From Halomonas sp. 'Soap Lake #6' (GTDB taxonomy: Bacteria; Pseudomonadota; Gammaproteobacteria; Pseudomonadales; Halomonadaceae): DNA of 64,000 nt. Where the stretch lies: NCBI RefSeq assembly GCF_003031405.1, contig NZ_CP020469.1, positions 3,968,001 to 4,032,000 on the forward strand, in the 5' to 3' direction. How positions within the stretch are numbered: position 1 is the first letter of the stretch; every line of letters begins with the position of its first letter. Shown here piece by piece: positions 1 to 8,346 of the stretch. A program made the position numbers and the translations under genes. The notes under the pieces were generated by a model, which was given only the letters and a program-made list of their open reading frames with translations, ran no database searches and had not been told where the DNA came from.

Positions 1-93
1 AAGGCGCTGTTCATCGGTTTCAGGCGCCGCCGCTGCAAATGGAGCGACTAGCAGCAAACCCGTTAGGGCCGTGGAAGAGAGCAGTGCTTTCAT
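1..93 (-). CDS. Secreted or periplasmic protein, N-terminal part only
   Basis: Only the first 31 codons are inside the window, reading leftward from the ATG at 91-93. The peptide has a textbook Sec signal: a Lys at position 2, a hydrophobic core (about residues 4-18) and an Ala-rich cleavage zone at 19-23. A short polar start of the mature chain (APETDEQRL) follows. A Shine-Dalgarno-like AAGG lies about 8 nt before the start. A mature start with TDEQ is seen in FKBP-type peptidyl-prolyl isomerases of the FkpA/Mip group, but this is a guess from nine residues. The remainder of the gene lies outside the window. Confidence 0.7.
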   Translation of the reverse strand, partial: MKALLSSTALTGLLLVAPFAAAAPETDEQRL

Positions 94-220
94 GAAAAAA
101 ACCTTATTCAGAGGCGCTGTACGCCAAAAATTTAGTGCCTTAAAGACTAACACCCGCCGCTCCAGGCTGCATTAGCTGAAACGACAGGTGTTGATCAGAC
201 CACAGATACCAAGAGAGGTT

Positions 221-247
221 TAAGGCCTGTTGAACCAATAGGCCTTA
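221..247. other. Hairpin between teaD and the secreted-protein gene
   Basis: Perfect 8-bp inverted repeat (TAAGGCCT at 221-228, AGGCCTTA at 240-247) just downstream of the teaD stop codon. It could end the leftward tea transcript. There is no run of U after the stem on either strand, so intrinsic termination is uncertain. Confidence 0.4.
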
Positions 248-255
248 TTAGTGCG

Positions 256-699
256 TTACACCACTAGCGTAGGACAGTGCGCCGCACCCGCTACACGCTG
301 AGAAACACTGCCAAGCAGCAGGCTTTTCTCACCATTGGTGCCCTGGGCACCAATCACAATCAGGTCACACTCACGCTTATGAGCGAAGCGCACAATGGTA
401 CGCGATGGTCGACCGCCTTTAACAAAAGCTCTGACCCGAACGCTATCGGCACCCAATTCAATCGCGTGAGCCTTCGCATGCACCGCGATTTCGGTGGCGT
501 ACTCTTTCAGCGCGTCATCGGGGATGTCGAGTTTATTTGGCCGTACCATGGAAAGCGATGCCTCCAGCAGGCTGTGGTGCTTAAATACACACAGCAAGTA
601 GAGTTCCGCACCGGTGAGCAGATGCAACCCAACTGCCTTTTCCAGTGCTCTAATTGCCCCTTTCGAGCCATCCACAGGCACTAAAATGCGATTGAACAT
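256..699 (-). CDS. teaD: TeaD, universal stress protein regulating TeaABC
   Basis: A 147-residue single-domain UspA protein. It carries the ATP-binding signature of the family, G-x2-G-x9-G-(S/T), in the segment GAQG...LLLGS near residues 117-131. The protein is very close to my memory of Halomonas elongata TeaD, which binds ATP and modulates ectoine uptake by the TeaABC TRAP transporter. It is the last gene of the leftward teaA-teaB-teaC-teaD cluster and starts 21 nt after the teaC stop, so it is probably co-transcribed. The assignment rests on sequence resemblance plus identical gene order; the regulatory role is taken from the family. Confidence 0.9.
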   Translation of the reverse strand: MFNRILVPVDGSKGAIRALEKAVGLHLLTGAELYLLCVFKHHSLLEASLSMVRPNKLDIPDDALKEYATEIAVHAKAHAIELGADSVRVRAFVKGGRPSRTIVRFAHKRECDLIVIGAQGTNGEKSLLLGSVSQRVAGAAHCPTLVV

Positions 700-720
700 G
701 TGCGTTATCCTGGTGGTGGT

Positions 721-2004
721 TTAGCGGAAAGCAAGGTCGCGCAGGAACAGTGCAATCTGTGGATACGCGATAATAAGGCCGGCGGCAGTTACCAGCATAA
801 TAATAAAGGGAGGTGTTCCTTTTATTACTTCCCAGTAAGGCCGCTTAAATATCGCAATGGCCGTAAATATATCGCACCCAAAGGGTGGCGTTGCCGAGCC
901 TATCGCAACTTGCAACGTGATCAGCACCCCGACCAGTACAGGATCAAGTCCTGAGGCTGCAATTGCAGGCGCAAAAATCGGCGTGAGCACTAAAATCACC
1001 ACAATGGGATCAACGAACATACAGGCGACAAAAAAAGCAATGGAAATAGCGATCAATACGCCTACTGGACCCGCTTCGTTAATCCCAAAAGTACCTAATA
1101 TCGCTTGGGGAATTTGAGCAAACGAAATAACCCAAGAGAATCCATTCCCTGCCGCCACCAGAATAAAGACCACCGCAGTAATCAAGCCGGTTGATTTGGC
1201 AATGGTGAACATATCCGGAAGCTTTAAGGAGCGGAAAATAACAAACTCAAGCAATACCGCGTACAACACACAAGCTGCCGCTGCTTCAGTAGGGCTAAAT
1301 ATCCCACCGTAAATACCGCCCACAATCAAAACCGGGAAGCCCAGCGGCCACAGTGCTTTCTGTACCGCTACAGCACGCTCTTTCCAGGTCGCTTTTGGCT
1401 CGGTAGGTACCTTATTAACGATGGCATAAATAATGCAGTAGACCGAGAACATCGCCAAAATCAACAACCCCGGTCCAATACCAGCAATAAACAGTTCGGC
1501 AATCGAGGTTTGGGAAATAACCCCGTAAATAATCATGCCAATGCTAGGGGGAATCAAAAAGGCAATATCACTGGAGTTAATAATCAGCGCCAGCGTAAAA
1601 GGGTCTTTATAGCCCGCTTTAAGCATTCGTGGACGCAGCGGTGACCCTACGGCGACGACGGTAGCCTGGGTCGAACCAGACACTGCCCCAAACAGCGTAC
1701 AAGACGTTGCCGTACTTACCGCCAGTCCGCCTTTGATATGCCCAACAAAGGTCATCACCATATCAATCAGGCGATTTGCTGATTGGCCCCTGGTCATAAT
1801 ATCTGCGGCCAGGATAAACATTGGTACAGCAATGAGTGCGGTAGGGCTAATCCCACGCATCATCTGCTGAATCATGGTTTCCATTTGCCCAAGGCCGCCA
1901 AAACTCATAAAGAAGCCTACAAAGGCGGCGGTCATCAATGGAATCATCATCGGGAAGCCGAGCAGCAGCAGCACGATCATGATTGTAATTATCGTTGCAG
2001 TCAT
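721..2004 (-). CDS. teaC: TeaC, TRAP transporter large (DctM-type) permease for ectoine
   Basis: A 427-residue, almost wholly hydrophobic protein with the length and about 12-helix pattern of TRAP DctM subunits. It forms the Na+-driven translocation channel that takes substrate delivered by the periplasmic TeaA and works with the small subunit TeaB. The N-terminus (TIITIMIVLLLLGFPMMIP) is a membrane segment and the chain ends in a short polar tail. It starts 17 nt after the teaB stop. Expected function is uptake of ectoine and hydroxyectoine, including recapture of leaked compatible solute, inferred from the neighbouring TeaA. Confidence 0.93.
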   Translation of the reverse strand: MTATIITIMIVLLLLGFPMMIPLMTAAFVGFFMSFGGLGQMETMIQQMMRGISPTALIAVPMFILAADIMTRGQSANRLIDMVMTFVGHIKGGLAVSTATSCTLFGAVSGSTQATVVAVGSPLRPRMLKAGYKDPFTLALIINSSDIAFLIPPSIGMIIYGVISQTSIAELFIAGIGPGLLILAMFSVYCIIYAIVNKVPTEPKATWKERAVAVQKALWPLGFPVLIVGGIYGGIFSPTEAAAACVLYAVLLEFVIFRSLKLPDMFTIAKSTGLITAVVFILVAAGNGFSWVISFAQIPQAILGTFGINEAGPVGVLIAISIAFFVACMFVDPIVVILVLTPIFAPAIAASGLDPVLVGVLITLQVAIGSATPPFGCDIFTAIAIFKRPYWEVIKGTPPFIIMLVTAAGLIIAYPQIALFLRDLAFR

Positions 2005-2021
2005 GTGTCGTTCCTCGCGGC

Positions 2022-2609
2022 CTACACTTCCGTTTCGGTATCTTTATAGCCATCTACAACATGGGTCGAGAGATAGACATCTTTCGATATCACGTTGGTA
2101 TAAGCTGTCATCAGGTACTGAATACCCGTTACGGCAAAGCCAACCGGCACCCATACATACATCCACCAAGCAGGAATACCGGTTGAAGGAAGGCTGCGCC
2201 CCCGCCCCATAATGGTTGTGATGTAACCCACCGAGTAGTAGCACAACACAAACATCACCAACGACGTGAACAGACAAATAAAGATCATTAGCCAGCGACG
2301 ACCGCCTGTGGGCAGCGCATCATAAATTGCTGACATACGAATATGCCGCCCGTGGCGTGCGGCATAGCCGATCCCGGCAAAGGTGACCAACACGATTAAC
2401 ATACGGTTTACTTCCTCGGAAAAGTGCAAACTTTCCCCAAATACAAACCGCCCAATAACGTTAGCCACCGTATTAATTGCCATTAAGATAATACCGGTTG
2501 CAAGAATGACCGCTTCGCCTTTGCTGATCCAGGTATCAATCACCCCAAGCGGCCCCGGCAACATGGAGCGATAGTTTTTTTCGGCAACATCGTCTTCGCT
2601 CATATCCAT
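2022..2609 (-). CDS. teaB: TeaB, TRAP transporter small (DctQ-type) permease for ectoine
   Basis: A 195-residue inner membrane protein with four predicted helices (roughly residues 34-54, 67-85, 108-130 and 148-168), the DctQ architecture. A polar N-terminal stretch of about 25 residues (MDMSEDDVAEKNY) precedes the first helix, as in other Tea-type small subunits. It lies between teaA and teaC and is required with TeaC to form the membrane complex. The gap from teaA is 152 nt and contains a strong hairpin, so its transcript level is probably lower than that of teaA. Confidence 0.92.
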   Translation of the reverse strand: MDMSEDDVAEKNYRSMLPGPLGVIDTWISKGEAVILATGIILMAINTVANVIGRFVFGESLHFSEEVNRMLIVLVTFAGIGYAARHGRHIRMSAIYDALPTGGRRWLMIFICLFTSLVMFVLCYYSVGYITTIMGRGRSLPSTGIPAWWMYVWVPVGFAVTGIQYLMTAYTNVISKDVYLSTHVVDGYKDTETEV

Positions 2610-2710
2610 CGCAATTGCTCCTCTTGGCTCCCCATTGGACTCTTCATCACTGTAGCGGCTATCAAAGCGATATCATTCAACGCTGATTAGCCGCACAGGG
2701 GATTAATGAA

Positions 2711-2737
2711 AAAGGGGCAGCCTGCGGCCACCCCTTT
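2711..2737 (-). terminator. Attenuating hairpin between teaA and teaB
   Basis: Reading leftward, AAAGGGG and CCCCTTT arms enclose a further paired segment using G-U wobbles, giving a 12-bp stem with a 3-nt loop (GCA). Two more U follow the stem. The wobble pairs form only in RNA of the leftward strand, which supports activity in the tea direction. Placed just after the binding-protein gene, it probably terminates part of the transcript or protects the 3' end of teaA mRNA, so that TeaA is made in excess over TeaBC. Confidence 0.7.
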
Positions 2738-2761
2738 ATTAAGCTCAACACTAACCAATGA

Positions 2762-3808
2762 TTAGTCGTTGTTGACCGCTTCCAGGTCTTGTTTGAACTG
2801 CTCAAGCAGCGCGGCACCACGCTCGCCTGTCATTTCGACAAAGCGCTCTTCTACTTGCGGGGCACGGTCACGGAAAGCTTGAATCTGCTCTTCGTCAAGG
2901 CGGGTCACAGTAACGTCGTCAGACGCTTCCTGAATTTTTGCCAGCGACTCGTCTGCTAAGCCAGAGATATGCTCAATAATATGCTCATACGCAGCTTCGG
3001 TAGCATCGCGTACCAATTGCTGGTCATCTTCAGACAAGCCTTCATAAAAGTCCTGGTTCGCCATCATCGCGGTAGTGAACCAGCCATGGCCGGTGAATAC
3101 CAAGTTGGGCGATACTTCGTAAAGACCACCAGACTCTATCCAGAAAATCGGGTTTTCCTGACCCTGCAAAATGTTGGTTTGCAGGCCACCATAAACCTCA
3201 CCCCAGGGTAGCGGCGTTGGGCTAGCACCAAAGGCACGGTACGTTTCTGCCAGCAGCGGGTTGGTCATGGTGCGGATATTCTTACCGCGCAGTTCTTCAG
3301 GCGAAGTAATTGGTTCATTAACCGTCAGCACCATTTCACCTTCCGGATACATCTTCAGCAGCTCTAAGCCCTGTTCAGCATAAAGTTCTGGGAAAGTTTC
3401 ATGGATAGCGGTACTGGTGTTGAAAAACTCGATGACGGTTTCTTCATCGGTAGGCAGCAAGTAGGGTACGAAGAAGATTTGCGCTTCAGGAATCAGTGCT
3501 CCGGTGAAGCCTGGCGATTGGTTAACGAACTGGAGAATGCCCGCTTGGGTCTGCTCCATAATATCGTCTGATTCACCTAACTCACCAAAACGATATACCT
3601 GAACGGTGTGATCAGAATTCTCTTCGACATACTCTTTGAATGCCATGGCGAAGACGTCTTGCACATCGCCTTCGTACTCTTCGTGAGCGTAGCGCCAATT
3701 GTCCGCCTGTGCAGCGGCGGTCATACCCAGCAGTAGTGCGCCTACGCTAGCCGTCGTCATTAACTTAGTGGTTAGTGAGCGAGTCGAAACAGATTTGCTT
3801 GCCTTCAT
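2762..3808 (-). CDS. teaA: TeaA, periplasmic ectoine/hydroxyectoine-binding protein
   Basis: A 348-residue DctP-family solute-binding protein. The start at 3808 (MKASKSV) is chosen over an in-frame ATG at 3910. It gives a proper signal peptide (about 35 residues, ending near AAQA-D) and has a GGGGAA ribosome site just upstream. The mature chain begins NWRYAHEEYEGDVQDVF and contains YRFGELGESDDIMEQTQ and PTPLPWGEVYGGLQT. It is near-identical in these blocks to what I recall of H. elongata TeaA, whose crystal structure shows ectoine held by aromatic and charged residues. High-affinity uptake of compatible solutes under salt stress is the expected role. The gene heads the teaABCD cluster. Confidence 0.93.
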   Translation of the reverse strand: MKASKSVSTRSLTTKLMTTASVGALLLGMTAAAQADNWRYAHEEYEGDVQDVFAMAFKEYVEENSDHTVQVYRFGELGESDDIMEQTQAGILQFVNQSPGFTGALIPEAQIFFVPYLLPTDEETVIEFFNTSTAIHETFPELYAEQGLELLKMYPEGEMVLTVNEPITSPEELRGKNIRTMTNPLLAETYRAFGASPTPLPWGEVYGGLQTNILQGQENPIFWIESGGLYEVSPNLVFTGHGWFTTAMMANQDFYEGLSEDDQQLVRDATEAAYEHIIEHISGLADESLAKIQEASDDVTVTRLDEEQIQAFRDRAPQVEERFVEMTGERGAALLEQFKQDLEAVNND

Positions 3809-3940
3809 GCAGAGTTCCCCTTGCAGTGGTAAGCGCGCTATGCGAGTGCGCCAGAATCTAATTTTTGTATAACGCGAGCTGAATTCTGCTGTTGTGCCAT
3901 CCGCTAACACGCAGAAATGTTTTGATATGCGATGCGTGGT

Positions 3941-4116
3941 TTATAAACTTAGTTCATAAAGCTTGCTCATAAAACCTGTTCATAAAAATCTGCTCATAAA
4001 AACCTGTCCGTAAAACCGCTCATAAAAACGTGTTCTTAAAGCTCATTCGAAGCTAGCTCATAAAAACTTGTTTATAAACAATCTTCATAAACAATCGTGC
4101 ATAAACACACTTATAA
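3941..4116. repeat. Degenerate 13-14 bp tandem repeat array upstream of teaA
   Basis: The 372-nt gene-free stretch 3809-4180 contains about a dozen imperfect units, with a core like GCTCATAAAA on the plus strand (TTTTATGAGC toward teaA). Clear or near copies have CATAAA cores beginning at 3955, 3968, 3981, 3995, 4021, 4059, 4086 and 4100. Weaker variants sit near 3941, 4009, 4035, 4071 and 4111. Most neighbouring cores are 13-14 nt apart. No reading frame is conserved across them. The array covers the region where the teaA promoter must lie, so it may be an iterated regulator-binding or bendable AT-rich element. Confidence 0.75.
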
Positions 4117-4180
4117 CTGTGAGTTAGCGAGCGAAAATAGATCGCCAATACGCGTTATTCAAAAACAGCTTAATTTTAGG

Positions 4181-4753
4181 CTAGCGTGATGGGCCCAAGC
4201 GGTCAAGCTGGCAAGCCAGCACCTCAAAAGCGCGCAACACGCTTTCGCGCGAGCGTTGCTCACTTTCCACATGAGAGTCAAATACCGCACAAAAAAGCGT
4301 ATCGTGCAGCCATTTGTCCACATCGTGCGACTGAGACGCTATATTTATTAGCCGCCGATCATGCTCTGAGGCTTGCCAAGCCCATGCCTGCCAGCGTTGA
4401 AGATTTTCACGCTCTGCTTGCAACTCAGCCTGCTGAATAGTTTTACGCAGTGCAGCGATTGGGCCACTCTCTGCCGCCAGTGGCTTTAACTCACGGCGTA
4501 GTTGGCGCAGAACCTCAGTTACCTGCTGCTGCCAGCCTAGACGCTCTTGGCGCACGGCGTCCAATGCATCAGGGGCTGCTTGTATACCATGCTGATAAAG
4601 CCAACAGTGGAACAGCAACTCACATACATCAAGGCCAGCATCGTCCTGCAATGTCAGGCAGGCGTGTTCAACACCCGGCTTGGCATAGAGTTCCAGCGCA
4701 AAATCCCACAGTGAAGTCTGCCGCAAGCGCTGCAATCGGTTAGAATCGAGCAT
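4181..4753 (-). CDS. TIGR02444 family protein
   Basis: A 190-residue soluble, Trp- and Gln-rich protein that resembles the uncharacterised TIGR02444 family (SLWDFALELYAKPGVEHACL near the N-terminus, then DVCELLFHCWLYQHG). The start MLDSNRLQ at 4753 is preferred; MGKSMLDS at 4765 is possible. A longer frame to 4954 would run into the divergent ABC-F gene and looks like read-through of its antisense. Members of this family are commonly found divergent from an ABC-F ATPase in gammaproteobacteria, as here. No function is known. Confidence 0.8.
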   Translation of the reverse strand: MLDSNRLQRLRQTSLWDFALELYAKPGVEHACLTLQDDAGLDVCELLFHCWLYQHGIQAAPDALDAVRQERLGWQQQVTEVLRQLRRELKPLAAESGPIAALRKTIQQAELQAERENLQRWQAWAWQASEHDRRLINIASQSHDVDKWLHDTLFCAVFDSHVESEQRSRESVLRAFEVLACQLDRLGPSR

Positions 4754-4781
4754 TGATTTACCCATTTTTTCGGGAGAAAGC

Positions 4782-6728
4782 ATGATCGCACTGCGCCAAG
4801 TCGCCCTGCAACGGGGCACACAAACGCTACTCGATAGCGCAGACCTTACGCTACATAACGGCGTCAAGGCAGGCATTATTGGGGCAAACGGTGCCGGTAA
4901 GTCGAGCCTGTTTAAACTGCTACTAGGAGAGCTGGGTCCTGACCAGGGCGACATTGAAATGAGTGGTGGTCAGCGTATTGCCCATATGGCCCAAGAAGTA
5001 GACGCCCTTGACCGCCCCATTGTCGAATATGTTTTGGATGGCGACCTTGCGCTGCGCAAGGCACAAAGCGATCTGCTCGCCGCCCGTGAAGCGGACGACG
5101 CCCACCGCGAAGCCGAACTACACGGGCTAATCGAGACCCTGGATGGCTATAGTGCTGAATCGCGAGCAGCCCAGCTGCTAGTGGGGCTTGGTTTTGCGCA
5201 GGCCGACCTAACCCGGCCACTATCAGACTTTTCTGGCGGTTGGCGCATGCGGGTAAATCTGGCCCGCACGCTGTTTATGCCCTCAGACTTACTACTGCTT
5301 GACGAGCCAACCAACCACCTGGACTTGGATGCCCTGCTATGGCTAGAGCAGTGGCTAACCCGCTACCCAGGCACACTATTGCTGATCTCCCACGACCGGG
5401 ATTTCTTAGATGCGGTGTGTGATCATATTGTGCATATGCATCACAAAACCCTGGAGCTATATCGCGGTAATTACTCGCGTTTTGAGCGCACCCGTGCCGA
5501 AAAGCTCGCCCTACAGCAGGCTGAAGCCGCCAAACAGCAGGCACGCCGTGAGGAAATTGAGCGTTTTATTGCGCGCTTTCGTGCCCAGGCAACGAAAGCT
5601 AAACAGGCGCAAAGCCGCGTGAAAATGCTGGAGCGTATGGGTGAGATTGCGGTAGCACACACGGATTCTCCGTTTCACTTCTCCCTGCCCGCTGCCGACA
5701 AAACGTCCCATCCGCTGCTGGTACTAGATCAAGCTACCCTTGGATACCGTAGCGACGCGGGCGAAGTCGCTCAGTTGGAGAAGGTCAATATCACGCTGCT
5801 GCCCGGTAGTCGCATTGGCCTGCTAGGCCCCAATGGAGCGGGCAAATCGACGTTGATCAAGTCACTGACCGGTGAGCTTGCACTGCTAAGCGGCAAGCGT
5901 GTCCCGGGTGAGCATTTAGCGATTGGTTACTTTGCCCAACATCAGTTGGAAGGGCTAGATGTTACTACGACACCATTTGTCCACGTACAGCGGCTCTCTC
6001 CGACGGCTAGCGATCAGGATATTCGCAACTTCCTGGGCGGCTTTGGATTTAAAGGCGACGATGCCTTTGGCAACGTAGCCACCTTCTCTGGCGGTGAAAA
6101 AGCACGCTTGGCACTGGCACTGGTCGCTTGGCAAAAGCCTAACCTGCTGCTACTCGATGAGCCTACTAACCACCTGGATCTAGAGATGCGCGAAGCGCTG
6201 ACTGAAGCGCTTGCTGGCTTTGAGGGCACGGTGATTCTGGTCTCCCACGACCGTCACCTGCTACGTGCCACGGTGGATGAGTTCTGGCGGGTTGCTGACC
6301 ACCGTGTAGAGCCTTTCGACGGTGATTTAGATGACTACCGCGTGTGGTTAAAGGCCCGCCTGGAAGAGAGCCGCAGGGATGTGCGCAGCGAGAAAAACGA
6401 GCGCCAGGGGCAGCAACCCAGCGGTGACCGTAAAGCCGCCCGCAAGGCCGCTGCGGAGCTGCGCGAAAAACTGCGCCCCTTGAAGAAGCAACGCGACCAG
6501 GCTGAAAAAGCCATGGAAAATGCGCAGCAGGCACTTGAAGATGTAGAAGCAGTACTCGCTGACCCAGCGTTATACACCGACAGTGCACGAAAGGCCGAGC
6601 TTACCCAAGCTCTTGCCCAGCAAGCCGAGATTAAGGCCCGTCTAGATCGCACGGAACAAGCCTGGCTCGCCGCCGAAGAAGCGCTAGAGGCCATGGAAGC
6701 CGAGCTGCTGGCAAACGAGAGCGCGTGA
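4782..6728 (+). CDS. ABC-F ATPase, YheS-like
   Basis: A 648-residue soluble protein with two ABC domains and no membrane helices. The first domain has Walker A GANGAGKS (34-41), signature FSGGW and Walker B LLLLDEPTNHLD. A charged helical linker follows. The second domain has GPNGAGKST, FSGGEKARLALAL and LLLLDEPTNHLDL. A Lys/Glu/Ala-rich coiled coil fills about residues 535-648. This is the layout of YheS/Uup-type ABC-F proteins, which bind the ribosomal E site and ease stalled translation rather than transport. A GGGAGA ribosome site precedes the ATG at 4782. Length and linker fit YheS best. Confidence 0.9.
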   Translation: MIALRQVALQRGTQTLLDSADLTLHNGVKAGIIGANGAGKSSLFKLLLGELGPDQGDIEMSGGQRIAHMAQEVDALDRPIVEYVLDGDLALRKAQSDLLAAREADDAHREAELHGLIETLDGYSAESRAAQLLVGLGFAQADLTRPLSDFSGGWRMRVNLARTLFMPSDLLLLDEPTNHLDLDALLWLEQWLTRYPGTLLLISHDRDFLDAVCDHIVHMHHKTLELYRGNYSRFERTRAEKLALQQAEAAKQQARREEIERFIARFRAQATKAKQAQSRVKMLERMGEIAVAHTDSPFHFSLPAADKTSHPLLVLDQATLGYRSDAGEVAQLEKVNITLLPGSRIGLLGPNGAGKSTLIKSLTGELALLSGKRVPGEHLAIGYFAQHQLEGLDVTTTPFVHVQRLSPTASDQDIRNFLGGFGFKGDDAFGNVATFSGGEKARLALALVAWQKPNLLLLDEPTNHLDLEMREALTEALAGFEGTVILVSHDRHLLRATVDEFWRVADHRVEPFDGDLDDYRVWLKARLEESRRDVRSEKNERQGQQPSGDRKAARKAAAELREKLRPLKKQRDQAEKAMENAQQALEDVEAVLADPALYTDSARKAELTQALAQQAEIKARLDRTEQAWLAAEEALEAMEAELLANESA

Positions 6729-6744
6729 TTGCGGGCGTCAGCCC

Positions 6745-7182
6745 TTAGCTTTCCAGCAAGAAGGTGACCGGCCCGTCGTTAACCAGCGCTACCTGCATGT
6801 CAGCGCCAAACCGACCGGTCGCCACTTGGGGCCACGCGGCGTAGGCTTGGCTAACCAAGTACTCAAACAGCCGCTCGCCATCGCCAGGCGGTGCGGCGCT
6901 GGAAAAACTGGGGCGCAGCCCTTTGCGGGTATCGGCGACCAAAGTGAACTGGGAAACCAACAAAAGCCCCCCTTCAGCCTGCTGCAGGTTGTGGTTCATC
7001 TTATCGTCAGCGTCACTAAATACGCGGTAATTCAGCAGTTTGTGAAGCAGTTTATCGGCATCTGCCTCGCTATCGCTCTTCTCCACTCCTACCAGCGCCA
7101 GCAACCCATGGTCAATTTCGCCTACCACCTCGCCTTTTACGGTGACACTGGCATTTTTTACCCGCTGAATTAATGCTTTCAC
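6745..7182 (-). CDS. dtd: D-aminoacyl-tRNA deacylase
   Basis: A 145-residue protein that hydrolyses D-amino acids from mischarged tRNA in the cytosol. Family motifs are present: SQFTLVADT in the middle and the cross-subunit NDGPVTF (Gly-cisPro) near the C-terminus. I place the start at a GTG (7182), giving (M)[12 protein letters not shown], which aligns with the E. coli protein. A good GGGG ribosome site lies 6-10 nt before it. The upstream in-frame ATG at 7197 would add five residues. It is convergent with the ABC-F gene (16 nt apart). Confidence 0.93.
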   Translation of the reverse strand: MKALIQRVKNASVTVKGEVVGEIDHGLLALVGVEKSDSEADADKLLHKLLNYRVFSDADDKMNHNLQQAEGGLLLVSQFTLVADTRKGLRPSFSSAAPPGDGERLFEYLVSQAYAAWPQVATGRFGADMQVALVNDGPVTFLLES

Positions 7183-7324
7183 GCTTGCCCCTTGCAATGT
7201 TTTCTACAGTGGGCACAGTGTATCGTCGCCAGACGATTCAACCAAAGCTCGTCGCTAGGCTAGTCGGCCAAAAAGCATATGGCACAGCCGCTTCCCTCTA
7301 GCGAGTGCTCTCCATATCACCGGC

Positions 7325-8170
7325 TTACCAGGCACGGCACAACATCAAATCGCAATGGGGTTCGTTAAGCAGCATTTCGGCTAACTGACTGGTGTGATAT
7401 GGCTGGCCGCGGCTGCCCACCATGACTAGGTCGGGAGAGTGGCGCTTCATATAGTCATGTAATACATCGCAGGGCTGGCCTTGCTCCAGCACTAGCTCTA
7501 CCTCGGGCACGCCGTCAAGCTCACGCATCAAGCCCTCTACTTCGCTATCCAGCGCTTCGCGCAAGCGAGTTACCTCATGGTCGCGCCACTGGGCGTAGTA
7601 GGTTTGCGAACCTAGCTCCCGCTCACCAGGTAGGCTCCAGGCATGCAGTAGTGTCAACTTGGCCTCAGGAAAACGCACCAATGCTTCTTTTAGGGTTTGA
7701 CGAGCAGCAAGTGAAAAATCTATCGGCACCAGAATATGCTGCCACGGCTGAGTGGGAAGGTAAGACGCTACCACCACTGGGCAAGGAGCACTGCGCAGTA
7801 CTCGCATAACAGTGGTGCCCGAAAGCAGGTCTTTTTGGCCGCGCTTACGGTGCATCCCCATAATAATCAGCGAGGCATGACGCTCATGGGCTTCTCTGAC
7901 GATCTCAACATGAGGAGAGCCCACTAACGTCTGAATCATCAGCGCCGGGGCCTCTAGTGCATAATCCTCGCGTAGGTCCGTCAGTGTTGCGCTGATGTCT
8001 TCACTGACAGCACGCTCAACCTCGTGGAGCACACGATGGGGCAAGTAAGGGTCGAGTACATGCAAAATATCGAGATGGGCGCCCTGAGCGTAGGCAAGGC
8101 GCAGTGCGCGGGCGAAGGCGGCACGGTTATCCTGGGAGAGGTCGGTGGCAAATAGCAGGGTCTGAGACAT
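7325..8170 (-). CDS. Tandem-domain universal stress protein (UspE-like)
   Basis: A 281-residue protein made of two UspA folds: residues about 1-140 (TLLFATDLSQDNRAAFARAL...) and 145-281 (ILVPIDFSLAARQTLKEAL...). The start MSQTLLFATD at 8170 has an AAGGAG ribosome site; the longer frame to 8254 adds a non-homologous leader. Neither domain keeps a complete G-x2-G-x9-G-(S/T) ATP loop. The second has GSRG but lacks the following G-S, so ATP binding is doubtful. The gene stands alone, and its role in general stress resistance is by family only. Confidence 0.85.
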   Translation of the reverse strand: MSQTLLFATDLSQDNRAAFARALRLAYAQGAHLDILHVLDPYLPHRVLHEVERAVSEDISATLTDLREDYALEAPALMIQTLVGSPHVEIVREAHERHASLIIMGMHRKRGQKDLLSGTTVMRVLRSAPCPVVVASYLPTQPWQHILVPIDFSLAARQTLKEALVRFPEAKLTLLHAWSLPGERELGSQTYYAQWRDHEVTRLREALDSEVEGLMRELDGVPEVELVLEQGQPCDVLHDYMKRHSPDLVMVGSRGQPYHTSQLAEMLLNEPHCDLMLCRAW

Positions 8171-8320
8171 AACACAACTCCTTGGCCGAGCACTCGGCAC
8201 AGTCGTGAAGCAGGCAGCACTCTTCAGCATGGTGCCCGAATGCGCATACCGCAAGCAGTCTCGCCTTTCTATTGTGCAACGCAGACCTATTAGCTGAGCC
8301 AGGTCAACCTATTGCCATGG

Positions 8321-8341
8321 GCAGCGATTACTGCTGCCAGC
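8321..8341. other. Hairpin after thiD
   Basis: GGCAGC and GCTGCC arms with a 7-nt loop lie directly beyond the thiD stop on the leftward transcript. There is no U tract, so it is only a candidate transcript end. Confidence 0.3.
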
Positions 8342-8346
8342 TTGTG

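Noticed and set aside
4754..4954. N-terminal extension of the TIGR02444 gene to 4954
   Set aside because: This part is exactly antisense to the ABC-F gene start and does not resemble the family.
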